Shown: in pieces, positions 1 to 8,333 of the stretch
How positions within the stretch are numbered: the first letter of the stretch is position 1
How the letters are laid out: each line of letters opens with the position of its first letter
Assembly: GCF_013374115.1 (NCBI RefSeq)
Contig: NZ_AP022673.1
Coordinates: 124,001 to 188,000 of the forward strand
From: Sphingomonas sp. HMP9
Lineage (GTDB): Bacteria; Pseudomonadota; Alphaproteobacteria; Sphingomonadales; Sphingomonadaceae
Direction: 5' to 3'
Length of the DNA: 64,000 nucleotides
Notes under the pieces: generated by a model
The model's input: the letters and a program-made list of their open reading frames with translations, nothing else
Told to the model about the DNA's origin: nothing
The model's database searches: none
Translations under genes and position numbers: made by a program

Positions 1-75
1 CGCCCTTGCGAGAATTCCCGCCTCGACATGGATCGGGTAGGTCCGCGCACCCAGTTCGACGGTAACGGTCTTCAT
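1..75 (-). CDS. aroB: 3-dehydroquinate synthase, N-terminal fragment
   Basis: Only the first 25 codons are inside the window; the gene runs off the left edge. The reverse-strand translation begins MKTVTVELGARTYPIHVEAG, which resembles the N-terminal strand region of AroB, the NAD- and metal-dependent enzyme that closes the ring of DAHP to 3-dehydroquinate in the shikimate pathway. Its ATG overlaps the stop codon of aroK by four bases (ATGA), which implies translational coupling in an aroK-aroB operon. The assignment rests on the short N-terminus plus this classic gene pairing. Confidence 0.8.
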   Translation of the reverse strand, partial: MKTVTVELGARTYPIHVEAGILARA

Positions 76-623
76 CGGCCAAGCGCCCTCAGGATAGCGG
101 CGACGGTCGCTTCGTGCGGCGTCTTGTTGCTGACAATATGGATGTGCGCCTGCGCGTAGATCGGGTTGCGCACGCGCGCCAGTTCGGCGAGCACCTTGCC
201 CGGATCGCGGTTGCGCAGAAGCGGCCGCGTATCGCGCCGCCCGACGCGTTCGACCAGGATGTCAGGGTGTGCGCTGAGCCACACCGACACCGCATCACGC
301 AGGATCAGCGCGCGCGTGTCGTCGTTGATGAACGCACCGCCGCCCGTCGCGATGATCTTCGGCGTGCCGTCGATGAGCCGCGCGATCACGCGGCGTTCGC
401 CGTCGCGGAAATACTCTTCACCGTATTTCGCGAAGATCTCGGCGACGGTCATGCCCGACGCCGCCTCGATCTCATGGTCGGCATCGACGAACGGCAGGTT
501 CATGCGCAGCGCGAGGCGGCGGCCGACGGTGGTCTTGCCGACGCCCATCAGCCCGACGAGCACGATCGGGCGATCGATCGGGGCAGGGCGGCGACCGCCG
601 GAAGGGTTGTGGCTTTGCAACAT
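72..623 (-). CDS. aroK: shikimate kinase
   Basis: This cytosolic enzyme phosphorylates shikimate at the 3-hydroxyl with ATP, in aromatic amino acid synthesis. The 183-residue product has a Walker A P-loop (GLMGVGKT, residues 24-31), a DADHEIE segment typical of the shikimate-binding helix shortly after it, and a glycine-rich GGGAF motif near residue 96. The length suits the family, with an extra 18 or so residues at the N-terminus, so a later start is possible although no better ATG is obvious. It is co-directional with aroB, which follows with a 4-bp overlap. A small plus-strand gene starts 89 bp away, so the gap should hold divergent promoters. Confidence 0.93.
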   Translation of the reverse strand: MLQSHNPSGGRRPAPIDRPIVLVGLMGVGKTTVGRRLALRMNLPFVDADHEIEAASGMTVAEIFAKYGEEYFRDGERRVIARLIDGTPKIIATGGGAFINDDTRALILRDAVSVWLSAHPDILVERVGRRDTRPLLRNRDPGKVLAELARVRNPIYAQAHIHIVSNKTPHEATVAAILRALGR

Positions 624-712
624 CGTAGCCCGCGCTATACAGCGGCTCCGCGCGAGGGCAAAAGCTCTTGGCGCGCGATATTATTGCCCCGTTCACTACA
701 AGGTTACGTCGT

Positions 713-847
713 ATGCCCCGTTTCATCGTCTCGGTCGTCGTCGTTCTTGTGGTCGTGGTCGGCGGCCTGTTCCTGCTGGCAGGGCGTGCGACCGAGCGTC
801 CGCAGAGCCGCGTCGAAAAGGCTGTGACGCTTGCGAACCTCTCTTAA
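713..847 (+). CDS. small single-span membrane protein
   Basis: A 44-codon reading frame begins MPRFIVSVVVVLVVVVGG and continues with a hydrophobic stretch to about residue 23, followed by a charged tail. It is probably a single transmembrane segment or an uncleaved signal anchor. It is too short for family assignment. It overlaps the next gene by 17 bp in another frame, and that gene's TTG start lies inside its last codons, an arrangement that suggests translational coupling. I do not recognise a function. Its position directly upstream of an exported protein suggests they are made together. Confidence 0.55.
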   Translation: MPRFIVSVVVVLVVVVGGLFLLAGRATERPQSRVEKAVTLANLS

Positions 848-2702
848 GGCGACGCTCGCGGCGACTGTCGCCGCCTGCGTTCTGGTCGGGACCGGTGCGA
901 TCGCACTGGCGCCGGCGATCGGTCAGGATCGCCCCGAATCGATCCTGCCGCCCGGGTTCGGCGATCCGACGCCCACGCCTGCTCCGCGACCTGCACCGCC
1001 CGCCGGTACCCAGCCGCCGCGTCCGGGCAGTCCGTCGCAGCCGACGCCTTCGCAGCCGCTCCCGTCGCAGACGGGGGCTGCACCCGCACAACCGGGAGCG
1101 ATGATCCAGCCGCTGCCGGCGACGACCGCTGCCAATGCCGTGCCCGTGGCACCCGGTGCCACCCCGGCGCCCGTCGATCCGGCACTTCTGGCGCGCTACG
1201 AGATGCCCGAATCGGCACGGCGGTCGCTGGCGACGGTCGGCCCGGTGACGCCGCGCGACGGTGGGCTGGAGACCGACGCGTTCGGTGAGGCTGACGGCCA
1301 ATATGTCGAGACGCTGATGCGCCGCCTCACTGCGCCGCTGCCATCGCGCTGGATGTCGATCCTGCTGCGGCGCGCGCTGGTGTCGCGCGTCGATACGCCG
1401 ACCCGGACCAACGGCGCGGACTTTGCCGCCGAACGTGCGTGGTTGCTGCTCAGGATGGGCGAATCGACTGCTGCGCGGGCGGTCACGCAGAGCGTCGATA
1501 CCGACAATTATACGCCGAAACTCTACCAGGTGGCGATGAATGCGGCGCTTGCGTCGGGCGATCCAGCCGGCTTGTGCCCGCTGGTTGCTGGCGCGATGCG
1601 CTACGCACCGGCGCGCGGCTGGACGATGGCGCAGGCGATGTGCGCCGGCCTGTCGGGCAATCCCGCACAGGCGACCCCGTTGATCGCGACCGCCAAGCGT
1701 CGCAACGTCGCGAGCGGCGTCGACCTGCTGCTCGCGCAAAAGGTCGTGGGTGCGGGCGCGCAGGGACGTCAGGCCGTAACGATCGAGTGGGACGGCGTCG
1801 ACCAGTTGACCGCGTGGCGGTTCGGGCTGGCGATGGCGACCGGCGTGGCCGTCCCCGACGACTTGTATGCGAGCGCCGGTCCTCAGGTGCGATACTGGCA
1901 GGCCTTGTCGCCGTCGGTTCCGCTCGGTGTCCGGCTGGCCCCTGCGGAGTCCGCGGCGGGGCAGGGCGTGCTCTCCAGCGCAGCGTTGGTCGATCTCTAT
2001 GCGGCGGCATCGACCGACGACGATACGCAGAGCACCGCGACTGCGACGGCCAACGACCTCCAGACGGCGTATGCCGATCGCAGTCCCGATGCGCGGCTGA
2101 ATGCGCTCCGTCAGTTGTGGGGCGGGGCCGACGCGCGACCGTCCTATTCGCGCCTCGTGCTGACGGCGCGGGCGGCGGCACGGATGAATCCGGCGCTGGC
2201 GAAGGTCGAAGCCGATCATCTGGTGGCGTCGATGCTGTCCGCCGGGCTCGATCGTACCGCCGCGCGATGGCTCGGTACGGTACCCGCCGGTGGGGACGCG
2301 TGGGCGATGATCATGCTCAGCGATCCCGACGCCTATCGCCGGCTGAGCTATTCCGATCTCGCCTCCTATTCGGGCGGCGAAGGTGATTCGGCCTTGAAAC
2401 AGCGCATGCTGTTCGCCGGCCTCGCAGGGCTGGGGCGCCTCGATCAGGGCGATATCGAGCGCGCGGCGCAGTCGCTCGGCGTTCGTGTCGGCGCGGAGAA
2501 TGCTTGGACCCGCGCGCTCGATCGCGCCGCGCGCGACGGGCAGGCGGGTACGGTCGTCGTGCTCGCCGCGATCGGCATGCAGGCTGCGAACTGGAAGGAC
2601 ATTCCTCCGGAAGCACTGTACCGCATCGTCGGCGCGCTCCGCGGCGTCGGTCTCGATGGCGAGGCGCGGATGATCGCGGCCGAGGCGATCGCGCGCGCGT
2701 GA
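831..2702 (+). CDS. exported alanine-rich protein, unknown function
   Basis: The 623-residue product begins with a signal peptide (MRTSLKATLAATVAACVLVG, then an Ala-rich segment to about residue 31). A Pro/Gln-rich linker covers roughly residues 32-115. The rest is an Ala/Leu-rich helical domain that looks like degenerate tetratricopeptide-type repeats. It is probably periplasmic. The start is a TTG that sits inside the end of the preceding small gene, with AAGG about nine bases upstream. The stop overlaps the GTG of the recombinase gene by four bases (GTGA), so all three genes appear to be one transcription unit. I do not recognise a named family. Confidence 0.75.
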   Translation: MRTSLKATLAATVAACVLVGTGAIALAPAIGQDRPESILPPGFGDPTPTPAPRPAPPAGTQPPRPGSPSQPTPSQPLPSQTGAAPAQPGAMIQPLPATTAANAVPVAPGATPAPVDPALLARYEMPESARRSLATVGPVTPRDGGLETDAFGEADGQYVETLMRRLTAPLPSRWMSILLRRALVSRVDTPTRTNGADFAAERAWLLLRMGESTAARAVTQSVDTDNYTPKLYQVAMNAALASGDPAGLCPLVAGAMRYAPARGWTMAQAMCAGLSGNPAQATPLIATAKRRNVASGVDLLLAQKVVGAGAQGRQAVTIEWDGVDQLTAWRFGLAMATGVAVPDDLYASAGPQVRYWQALSPSVPLGVRLAPAESAAGQGVLSSAALVDLYAAASTDDDTQSTATATANDLQTAYADRSPDARLNALRQLWGGADARPSYSRLVLTARAAARMNPALAKVEADHLVASMLSAGLDRTAARWLGTVPAGGDAWAMIMLSDPDAYRRLSYSDLASYSGGEGDSALKQRMLFAGLAGLGRLDQGDIERAAQSLGVRVGAENAWTRALDRAARDGQAGTVVVLAAIGMQAANWKDIPPEALYRIVGALRGVGLDGEARMIAAEAIARA

Positions 2703-3598
2703 CTCACGCTGCCGACCGCGCGCTGATCGATCGGTTTCTGGAGATGATGGCAGCGGAGGCGGGTGCCGCGCCCAACACCGTCGCCGCCTATCGCAGCGAC
2801 CTGACGCTCGCCTCGCAGGCGCTGGAAGGCGGGTTGGTGGAGGCGGATGCGGATGCGCTCGCGACGCTGTCGGGGGGCTGGTCCGCGCTTTCCCGGTCGA
2901 CCGTGGGCCGAAAGTCCGCGTCGCTCCGCCGATTCTTCGCGTTTCTCGCCGACGAGGGGCACCGCGCCGACGATCCCGGCAAGGCGCTGCCCCGACCCGG
3001 CACCGCGCGCACCTTGCCCAAGGTGTTGAGCCATGCCGACATCGACCGCCTCTTCGGCGCGATCGCCGAACGCGCTGCGCGCGATCCGCTGGACCCGAAC
3101 GACCTGCGCCTCTCTGCGCTGTTCGAACTTCTCTACGGCTCCGGGCTGCGCGCGACCGAACTCGTCAGCCTGCCGCGCAATGCGGTCCATCCCGATCGCC
3201 CGTTCCTGATCCTGCGCGGCAAGGGCGGGCGCGAACGGCTGGTCCCCATCTCCGATCGCGCGCGCGCGGCGGTTGCGGTCTGGCGCGCCTATGTGGCGAC
3301 GGACCGGCTCTGGTTGTTCCCGTCGGGCAAGGGTCATCTGTCCCGCATCCGTCTGTACCAGTTGGTCAAGGCCCTCGCTGCCGAAGCGGGCATTCCGCCC
3401 GACCGCGTCAGCCCGCACGTCCTGCGCCATGCCTTCGCCACGCACCTGCTTGCGGGCGGTGCGGACTTGCGCGCGCTCCAATCGATGCTCGGCCACGCCG
3501 ATATCGCCACCACCGAAATCTACACGCACGTCGATTCGAGCCGCCTCGTCGAACTCGTCAATACGCGTCATCCGCTCGCCGATCTGCCGCCGCGTTGA
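2699..3598 (+). CDS. xerD: tyrosine recombinase, XerC/XerD type
   Basis: Xer recombinases resolve chromosome dimers at dif together with FtsK. The product is 299 residues, the normal length. The N-terminal SAM-like core-binding domain (about 1-95) has the usual APNTVAAYRSDL segment. The catalytic domain has R151 (GSGLRATEL), H240 and R243 (HVLRHAFATHLL), H266 and the nucleophile Y275 (EIYTHVD), so the active-site set is complete. I chose the GTG at 2699 because it overlaps the preceding stop and gives the standard N-terminus; the open frame extends further upstream inside the previous gene. XerD is favoured over XerC from the neighbourhood (aroK, accA), not from a sequence test. Confidence 0.88.
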   Translation: MTHAADRALIDRFLEMMAAEAGAAPNTVAAYRSDLTLASQALEGGLVEADADALATLSGGWSALSRSTVGRKSASLRRFFAFLADEGHRADDPGKALPRPGTARTLPKVLSHADIDRLFGAIAERAARDPLDPNDLRLSALFELLYGSGLRATELVSLPRNAVHPDRPFLILRGKGGRERLVPISDRARAAVAVWRAYVATDRLWLFPSGKGHLSRIRLYQLVKALAAEAGIPPDRVSPHVLRHAFATHLLAGGADLRALQSMLGHADIATTEIYTHVDSSRLVELVNTRHPLADLPPR

Positions 3599-3629
3599 CG
3601 CGGACGCGCCCGCGCCGTAACCGCCGCAC

Positions 3630-4577
3630 ATGCCAAGCTTCCTCGACTTCGAGAAACCGATCGCCGAACTCCAGGGCCGGATCGACGAACTCCGCGACAC
3701 CGCCGCCGAAGGCAGCGTCGACCTAGCCGCCGACATCGCCCGTCTGCAGGCGAAGTCCGACAAGTTGCTGAAGGATACCTTCGCGCGGCTGACGCCGTGG
3801 CAGAAGGCGCAAGTCGCGCGCCATCCCGAGCGCCCGCACTTCAAGGATTACGTCGCCGCGCTGTTCGACGAGTTCGTGCCGCTCGCCGGCGACCGCGCAT
3901 TCGGCGACGACCAGGCGATTCTTGGCGGCTTCGCGACGTTCCGCGGGCGAAAAATCATGGTGCTTGGCCACGAGAAGGGCGACGACACCGCCAGCCGCCT
4001 CCGTCACAATTTCGGCATGGGCAAGCCCGAGGGCTACCGGAAAGCGATCCGCCTGGTCGAACTCGCGGACCGATTCGGGCTGCCGATCGTGACGTTGGTC
4101 GACACGTCGGGCGCGTTCCCCGGCATTCAGGCCGAAGAGCGCGGTCAGGCCGAGGCGATCGCGCGCTCGACCGAGGCCTGCCTCAACGCCGGTGTGCCGA
4201 TCGTCTCGGCGATCGTCGGCGAGGGCGGTTCGGGCGGCGCGGTCGCGCTGGCGGCGGGCAACCGCGTGCTGATGTTCGAACACGCGATCTATTCGGTGAT
4301 CAGCCCCGAAGGCTGCGCCTCGATCCTGTGGCGCACCGCCGACAAGGCACCCGAGGCCGCCGAAGCGATGCGCATCACCGCGCAGGACCTGAAGGCGTTC
4401 GGCGTCATCGACGATATCGTCCCCGAGCCCTTGGGTGGCGCGCACCGCGACCGTACAGCGGCGATCGATGCGCTTGGCTCCGCCCTGACGTCCGCCCTGA
4501 ACGATCTGGCGACGCTGGCCCCCGTCGAGCTGCGCAAGGACCGCCAGGCCAAGTTCCTCAAGATGGGGCGTCTCTGA
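3630..4577 (+). CDS. accA: acetyl-CoA carboxylase carboxyltransferase subunit alpha
   Basis: AccA pairs with AccD to move the carboxyl group from carboxybiotin to acetyl-CoA, giving malonyl-CoA for fatty acid synthesis. The 315-residue length is typical. It starts [18 protein letters not shown], the family's N-terminal helix, and carries the oxyanion/CoA-binding segments [16 protein letters not shown] and [15 protein letters not shown]. It is followed by a strong bidirectional terminator, and the next gene (Flp pilin) is on the opposite strand. Confidence 0.96.
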   Translation: MPSFLDFEKPIAELQGRIDELRDTAAEGSVDLAADIARLQAKSDKLLKDTFARLTPWQKAQVARHPERPHFKDYVAALFDEFVPLAGDRAFGDDQAILGGFATFRGRKIMVLGHEKGDDTASRLRHNFGMGKPEGYRKAIRLVELADRFGLPIVTLVDTSGAFPGIQAEERGQAEAIARSTEACLNAGVPIVSAIVGEGGSGGAVALAAGNRVLMFEHAIYSVISPEGCASILWRTADKAPEAAEAMRITAQDLKAFGVIDDIVPEPLGGAHRDRTAAIDALGSALTSALNDLATLAPVELRKDRQAKFLKMGRL

Positions 4578-4603
4578 TCGCTTTGCACTGATCCGCGGAT
4601 AGG

Positions 4604-4639
4604 AAAAAGGCGGCGGAACCGAGGTTCCGCCGCCTTTTT
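4604..4639. terminator. bidirectional rho-independent terminator between accA and the Flp pilin gene
   Basis: A perfect 17-bp inverted repeat with a 3-base loop (GAG) runs from a tract of five A's through GGCGGCGGAACC to its complement and a tract of five T's. The A tract on one side and the T tract on the other let it end transcription from both convergent genes. Confidence 0.93.
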
Positions 4640-4697
4640 CGTAGCGATATCCGGTGGAGGGACGGTCCGCGAACGGAGCGTCCCTCGGCATCGGTTA

Positions 4698-4874
4698 TTA
4701 GCTGGCTACCGACGAGTTCAGCTTGCCCGAGACGTTGGTGAACGTCTTGTTGAGGCTCGTACCAAGGCCCTGCATCGCAGCAATCGCGGCGACGGCGATC
4801 AGCGCGGCGATCAGGCCGTATTCGATTGCGGTCGCGCCCTTGCTGTCCTTGAAAAACTTGCGGATCGTCGTCAT
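4698..4874 (-). CDS. Flp/Fap-type pilin
   Basis: The 58-residue product has the hallmarks of Flp pilins of Tad pili: a short basic leader ending in DSKGATAIEYGLIAALIAV, where GATAIEYGLIA is the type IVb prepilin motif with the conserved Glu and Tyr after the cleavage site, then one hydrophobic helix and a short tail. The start at MTTIRKFF is preferred because GGAG lies six bases upstream. No tad/cpa assembly genes are in this window, so it depends on machinery encoded elsewhere. A second pilin-like gene follows in the same orientation about 125 bp upstream. Confidence 0.92.
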   Translation of the reverse strand: MTTIRKFFKDSKGATAIEYGLIAALIAVAAIAAMQGLGTSLNKTFTNVSGKLNSSVAS

Positions 4875-5000
4875 TCCGGTCTCCATCATTTCGATTACTT
4901 CAGTGTCACCCGGCTGCACCGGACGGGCCGGATCAGCGACCCGAGAGATACAAGTGGTTGGTTGAGAAAGGTTTAAGGTGGCGGACGATTCTCTTCGAGA

Positions 5001-5204
5001 TCACCGGGCGGCCGTTACCTTGGTCTCGATGCTGGTCCACAGACCCGTCGTCGCACGCCCGAGCGTCGCCAGGCCGACGATCATCGCGATCACCACGAAA
5101 GCCACGATCATCCCGTATTCGACCGCAGTCGCCCCCTTCCTGTCGCGCACCGCGCGCGCGATCGTTCGGATGACGGGAGTCGTCGCGGGAGATATGAAAT
5201 CCAT
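5001..5204 (-). CDS. second Flp-type pilin-like protein
   Basis: The 67-residue product contains RDRKGATAVEYGMIVAFVV, the same prepilin motif as its neighbour, followed by a hydrophobic helix and a short polar tail. The N-terminal leader is longer than that of the neighbour, and no good ribosome-binding site precedes the ATG, so the true start could be internal. It may be a minor pilin or pseudopilin of a Tad system. It is divergent from the Nudix gene 31 bp away. Confidence 0.85.
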   Translation of the reverse strand: MDFISPATTPVIRTIARAVRDRKGATAVEYGMIVAFVVIAMIVGLATLGRATTGLWTSIETKVTAAR

Positions 5205-5235
5205 GACCGCGGATCTACTTTTGGGGAATTAAGGA

Positions 5236-5685
5236 ATGACCAACGATCTGGCGAAAGCGACAAGCGCGCCCGCGCCGACCGCCGCCGCGCACCTCCTGCC
5301 CGTGGTTGCGGCAGCACTCGTCGATATCGAGGGCAGGGTGCTTCTTCAGCAGCGTCCGGAAGGCAAATCGCTTGCCGGGCTCTGGGAGTTTCCGGGCGGC
5401 AAGGTCGAGCCGGGTGAAACCCCGGAGGCGGCGCTGATCCGCGAACTCGAAGAGGAGCTGGCGATCGCGGTGCCCCATGCCTGCCTGGCGCCGGCCGCAT
5501 TCGCCAGTGCGCCGCTCGGCGACCGGCATCTGCTGCTGCTGCTCTACATCACGCGAAAGTGGAGCGGCGTGCCGCGCGCGATCGAGGCGACCGCGCTGCG
5601 ATGGGTGCGGCCCGCGGACATGCATGCCCTGCCGATGCCGCCCGCCGATCCCCCGTTGATAGGCCTGCTCGACGCGCTGATCTGA
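5236..5685 (+). CDS. mutT: Nudix hydrolase, MutT-like (8-oxo-dGTP diphosphatase candidate)
   Basis: MutT-type enzymes hydrolyse oxidised purine nucleotides before they enter DNA. The 149-residue product has a Nudix box, GKVEPGETPEAALIRELEEE followed by LAI, with all the metal-binding Glu residues. The Gly that normally precedes the last hydrophobic residue of the box is Ala here. The segment LLQQRPEGKSLAGLWEFPGGKVE is typical of MutT. Start: ATG with a G-rich stretch (GGGGA) about ten bases upstream. Other Nudix substrates cannot be excluded from sequence alone. Confidence 0.82.
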   Translation: MTNDLAKATSAPAPTAAAHLLPVVAAALVDIEGRVLLQQRPEGKSLAGLWEFPGGKVEPGETPEAALIRELEEELAIAVPHACLAPAAFASAPLGDRHLLLLLYITRKWSGVPRAIEATALRWVRPADMHALPMPPADPPLIGLLDALI

Positions 5686-6027
5686 TCGATACCGTCGCCA
5701 GTCTCTATGCGGCGCGATTCGCACGGGAAAATGCGCCCGTTACGTCGGTTCGTTGGTTGGTCTGAAGGTATGTCGGCACGCCATCAACCTTTGGCTCGTC
5801 ACCAAGGCGGGTCGGCATACTCCGTGTTCAAAAATCGCTTGATCCCGGCCGCGTGCAGGCGCATGGAATTCGGGCTGGCTACGTCCCAAGACCGTATCCA
5901 GCCCCGGACTGCGGCTCGCACGCGTTATTCCCTTTTCTCGAGCGAGCCGTTTCCATCGAAAGGTGGCAGCGCGCGTCGCTTTTAAGAGGTTGCGCTTCAA
6001 CACGGCACTCGACGCTCGCGCATTCAC
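5686..6027. other. intergenic stretch with one strong potential RNA hairpin
   Basis: No convincing gene is present: open frames here lack codon bias and ribosome-binding sites. The only structure seen is an imperfect inverted repeat with arms at 5768-5782 and 5806-5820. On the plus strand 14 of 15 positions can pair (two G-U pairs), with a 23-base loop. There is no T tract after it. The stretch lies between the Nudix gene and the 3' end of the tRNA gene on the other strand. Confidence 0.4.
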
Positions 6028-6101
6028 TGGAGGCCCGACCGGGAATCGAACCCGGGTGCGAGGATTTGCAGTCCTCTACGTCACCACTCCGCCATCGGGC
6101 C
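6028..6101 (-). tRNA. tRNA-Cys (anticodon GCA)
   Basis: Read on the minus strand, the 74-nt sequence folds as a cloverleaf. It has a 7-bp acceptor stem GGCCCGA/TCGGGCC, the D arm starting TGGCGGAGTGG, an anticodon stem GAGGA/TCCTC around a loop containing GCA, and a T arm with the GGTTCGATTCC consensus. The CCA end is encoded. The discriminator base is T (U73), the identity element expected for cysteine tRNAs. Confidence 0.97.
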
Positions 6102-6320
6102 CCGATTGCGTGAAGGCGGCGCAAATGCTTCGTTTTTGTGCTGCGGTCAACCGCCGTTGTCGCTTGCGGCGGAATAATCCTGTCAGGCCAGGATCGTGGC
6201 GCTTGCGGTCGGTGCGATCGGGGGCGGACCGGCGTGGTGAGCGCCGTTTCGTGACTCGCGCGCGAATGTGTCTTTGCTTAAGGTTAAGTATAACGACGGG
6301 AATGGCTTGGGGGCAGGCGC

Positions 6321-7340
6321 TTGAAGACGGACAGGATTGCGGGCGGCACGAATACGGCGGGCGTCGATGACGCGGTGTTTGCGATGCCGGCGGGTATGGC
6401 GATCCGGTATGACCGACCCGCCGCCGCGCTCGCCGATTACATTACCGGCTATCACGTCTATCGATCCGATACGGGTGGGGAAGGGCAGGTGGACTGGTTC
6501 CTGCCGGCAACCGCCAACGTCCGGATCGCGATCGATGCAGGGCCGATCGCGGTCTCGATCGGTCGGCGGACCTATGATCCACTGCCATCGGCAAGCCTGT
6601 TCGGACCGACCAACCAGGCGCTGAAGGCCGTGACGCACGGGGGCGTGATGATCGGCTTCGGGATCAGCGCGCTGGGGTGGGCGCGGTTGTTTCGGCGATC
6701 GGCCGCCGACTTCCGCAACCGTATCGTCCCGTTGGAGGACGTGCTGGGCAAGGCCTTCACGCGCGACGTGGTAGCCGCGTTGCAGGGTGCGCCGGACGAC
6801 GCCGCGGTGGCGCCGATCCTTGATGCGCTGCTGCTCGCTCGGCTGGGGAGGTCGCATGCCGATGCGCCGCAGATCCGACAGTTGATGGAGATACTCGCGA
6901 CCGACGGCCCGACCGACATCACGTCCGTCGCCGCACAGCTCGAGATGCCGACGCATGCGTTGCGGCGACTGGCGGTCCGCCATTTCGGCTTTCCGCCCAA
7001 GATGCTGTTGTTGCGCGCGCGGTTCCTACGCTCGTTCGTCCGATTGATGACCGACGGCGGCGGCGCGGACTATACGCGGATCGACCGATCCTATTTCGAT
7101 GCGTCGCATTTCCTGCGCGATTCGGCGACCTTCCTCGGGATGACCCCGCGACGGTTCATGGCGCTGACCAAGCCGTTTCTGGACGCAAGCCTCAGGGCGC
7201 GGAATGCGGTGCTGGGTTCGCCGACACAGGTGCTGCACGACATCGAGACGGCACCGGCCCGCGATGCGCAGCCATACGACTCGGCTCGTCCTACGCACCA
7301 CCGGGTCATTTCGCAGGACGGTTCCGCGATAGGGTGCTAG
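6321..7340 (+). CDS. AraC-family transcriptional regulator
   Basis: The 339-residue product has an N-terminal ligand-type domain of about 190 residues without a clear named family, then a C-terminal AraC/XylS double helix-turn-helix (about residues 190-290). The conserved second-helix motif reads YFDASHFLRDSATFLGMTPR, close to the usual FxDxSHFxRxFKxxxGxxPxxYR pattern. The start is a TTG with GGGGGCAGG just upstream; an ATG at 6384 is an alternative. It stands alone between the tRNA and the PIMT-like gene, and the sequence does not show its target. Confidence 0.83.
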   Translation: MKTDRIAGGTNTAGVDDAVFAMPAGMAIRYDRPAAALADYITGYHVYRSDTGGEGQVDWFLPATANVRIAIDAGPIAVSIGRRTYDPLPSASLFGPTNQALKAVTHGGVMIGFGISALGWARLFRRSAADFRNRIVPLEDVLGKAFTRDVVAALQGAPDDAAVAPILDALLLARLGRSHADAPQIRQLMEILATDGPTDITSVAAQLEMPTHALRRLAVRHFGFPPKMLLLRARFLRSFVRLMTDGGGADYTRIDRSYFDASHFLRDSATFLGMTPRRFMALTKPFLDASLRARNAVLGSPTQVLHDIETAPARDAQPYDSARPTHHRVISQDGSAIGC

Positions 7341-7597
7341 GGACATGTACAGAGGTGTTGCCGGGATTTCTCGTGCGCCCTCGACGCCCCGTTCGCGGCA
7401 TCTCGGTGTCACACGGGCGGGCGGGGCGTCTTCCGACGCTGGCGCGCGGCTTTGAATCGTGGCGAAATCCGACCAACCGATGCTTGGCGTTACCGCGCCC
7501 ACGCGATAACAGACGCGGCATATCCGGCCACGCGATATCGGAACGATCCGAAACAAGTGTATTGCGTGGCTAAAACAGTTGTGCGACAGGATGCGCC

Positions 7598-8323
7598 ATG
7601 ACGACGACGACTCTCGATACTCCCTCGCTCGCAGCCGAGACCCATGACATCGGCGGGACCACCGTTTCCTCCGCGCCCGCGACGTTCGACGCGATGCGTC
7701 ACGCGATGGTGGCGAGCCAGTTGCGCACCAATGCTGTGAACGACCCGCGCGTCGTCGCCGCGATGGCACGCGTGCCGCGCGAGGCGTTCATGCCCGCCGA
7801 CGTTCGTGCACTCGCATATCGCGACGCGACGATCCCGCTGGGCCGCGGGCGATATGCCAATCTGCCGATGGCGACCGGCCGTTTGCTGACCGAAGCCTAT
7901 CTGACGGCGACGGACCGCGTCCTGCTGATCGGCGCCGCAACGGGCTACACCGCCGGAGTGCTGTCCGAGATCGTCGGCTCGGTCGTGGCAGTCGAGAGCG
8001 ATCCCGCCTTGCTCGCGATCGCGCGAGACGCACTCGCGGGGATCGGCAACGTCGAACTCGTCGAGGCACCGATGCAGGACGGCCACGCTGCCGGCGCGCC
8101 ATATGATGCGCTGATCATCGATGGGGCGATCGAGACCGTGTCCGACGCCTTGATCGCACAGGTCAAGTCGGGCGGTCGTGTCACCGCCGGGATCGCCGAA
8201 CGCGGGCTGACCCGGCTCGCTTCGGGACGCAAGACCGATGGCGGGTTCGCGCTAGCGGCGTTCGTCGATGTCGAATGCGTGGGCCTGCCCGGCTTCGACG
8301 CCCCCAAACCCTTCCGGTTCTGA
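7598..8323 (+). CDS. PIMT-like SAM-dependent methyltransferase
   Basis: It resembles protein-L-isoaspartate O-methyltransferase, which repairs isoaspartyl residues. The segment MVASQLRTNAVNDPRVVAAM followed by VPREAFMP is characteristic of the alphaproteobacterial branch. The SAM-binding loop reads LLIGAATGYTAGVL, altered from the usual GxGxGY form, and the catalytic TISQPY-type segment of canonical PIMT is replaced by YANLPMATGRLL. Repair activity is therefore uncertain. The 241-residue length includes about 32 N-terminal residues before MRHAMV, so the ATG at 7694 may be the true start. It is followed by tolC after 10 bp. Confidence 0.75.
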   Translation: MTTTTLDTPSLAAETHDIGGTTVSSAPATFDAMRHAMVASQLRTNAVNDPRVVAAMARVPREAFMPADVRALAYRDATIPLGRGRYANLPMATGRLLTEAYLTATDRVLLIGAATGYTAGVLSEIVGSVVAVESDPALLAIARDALAGIGNVELVEAPMQDGHAAGAPYDALIIDGAIETVSDALIAQVKSGGRVTAGIAERGLTRLASGRKTDGGFALAAFVDVECVGLPGFDAPKPFRF

Positions 8324-8333
8324 GCAGAAAACA

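Noticed and set aside
723..2219. A 498-codon open frame on the minus strand opposite the exported protein
   Set aside because: It is Arg/Gly-rich with no family motif or ribosome-binding site, and it is the mirror of the GC-biased gene on the plus strand.
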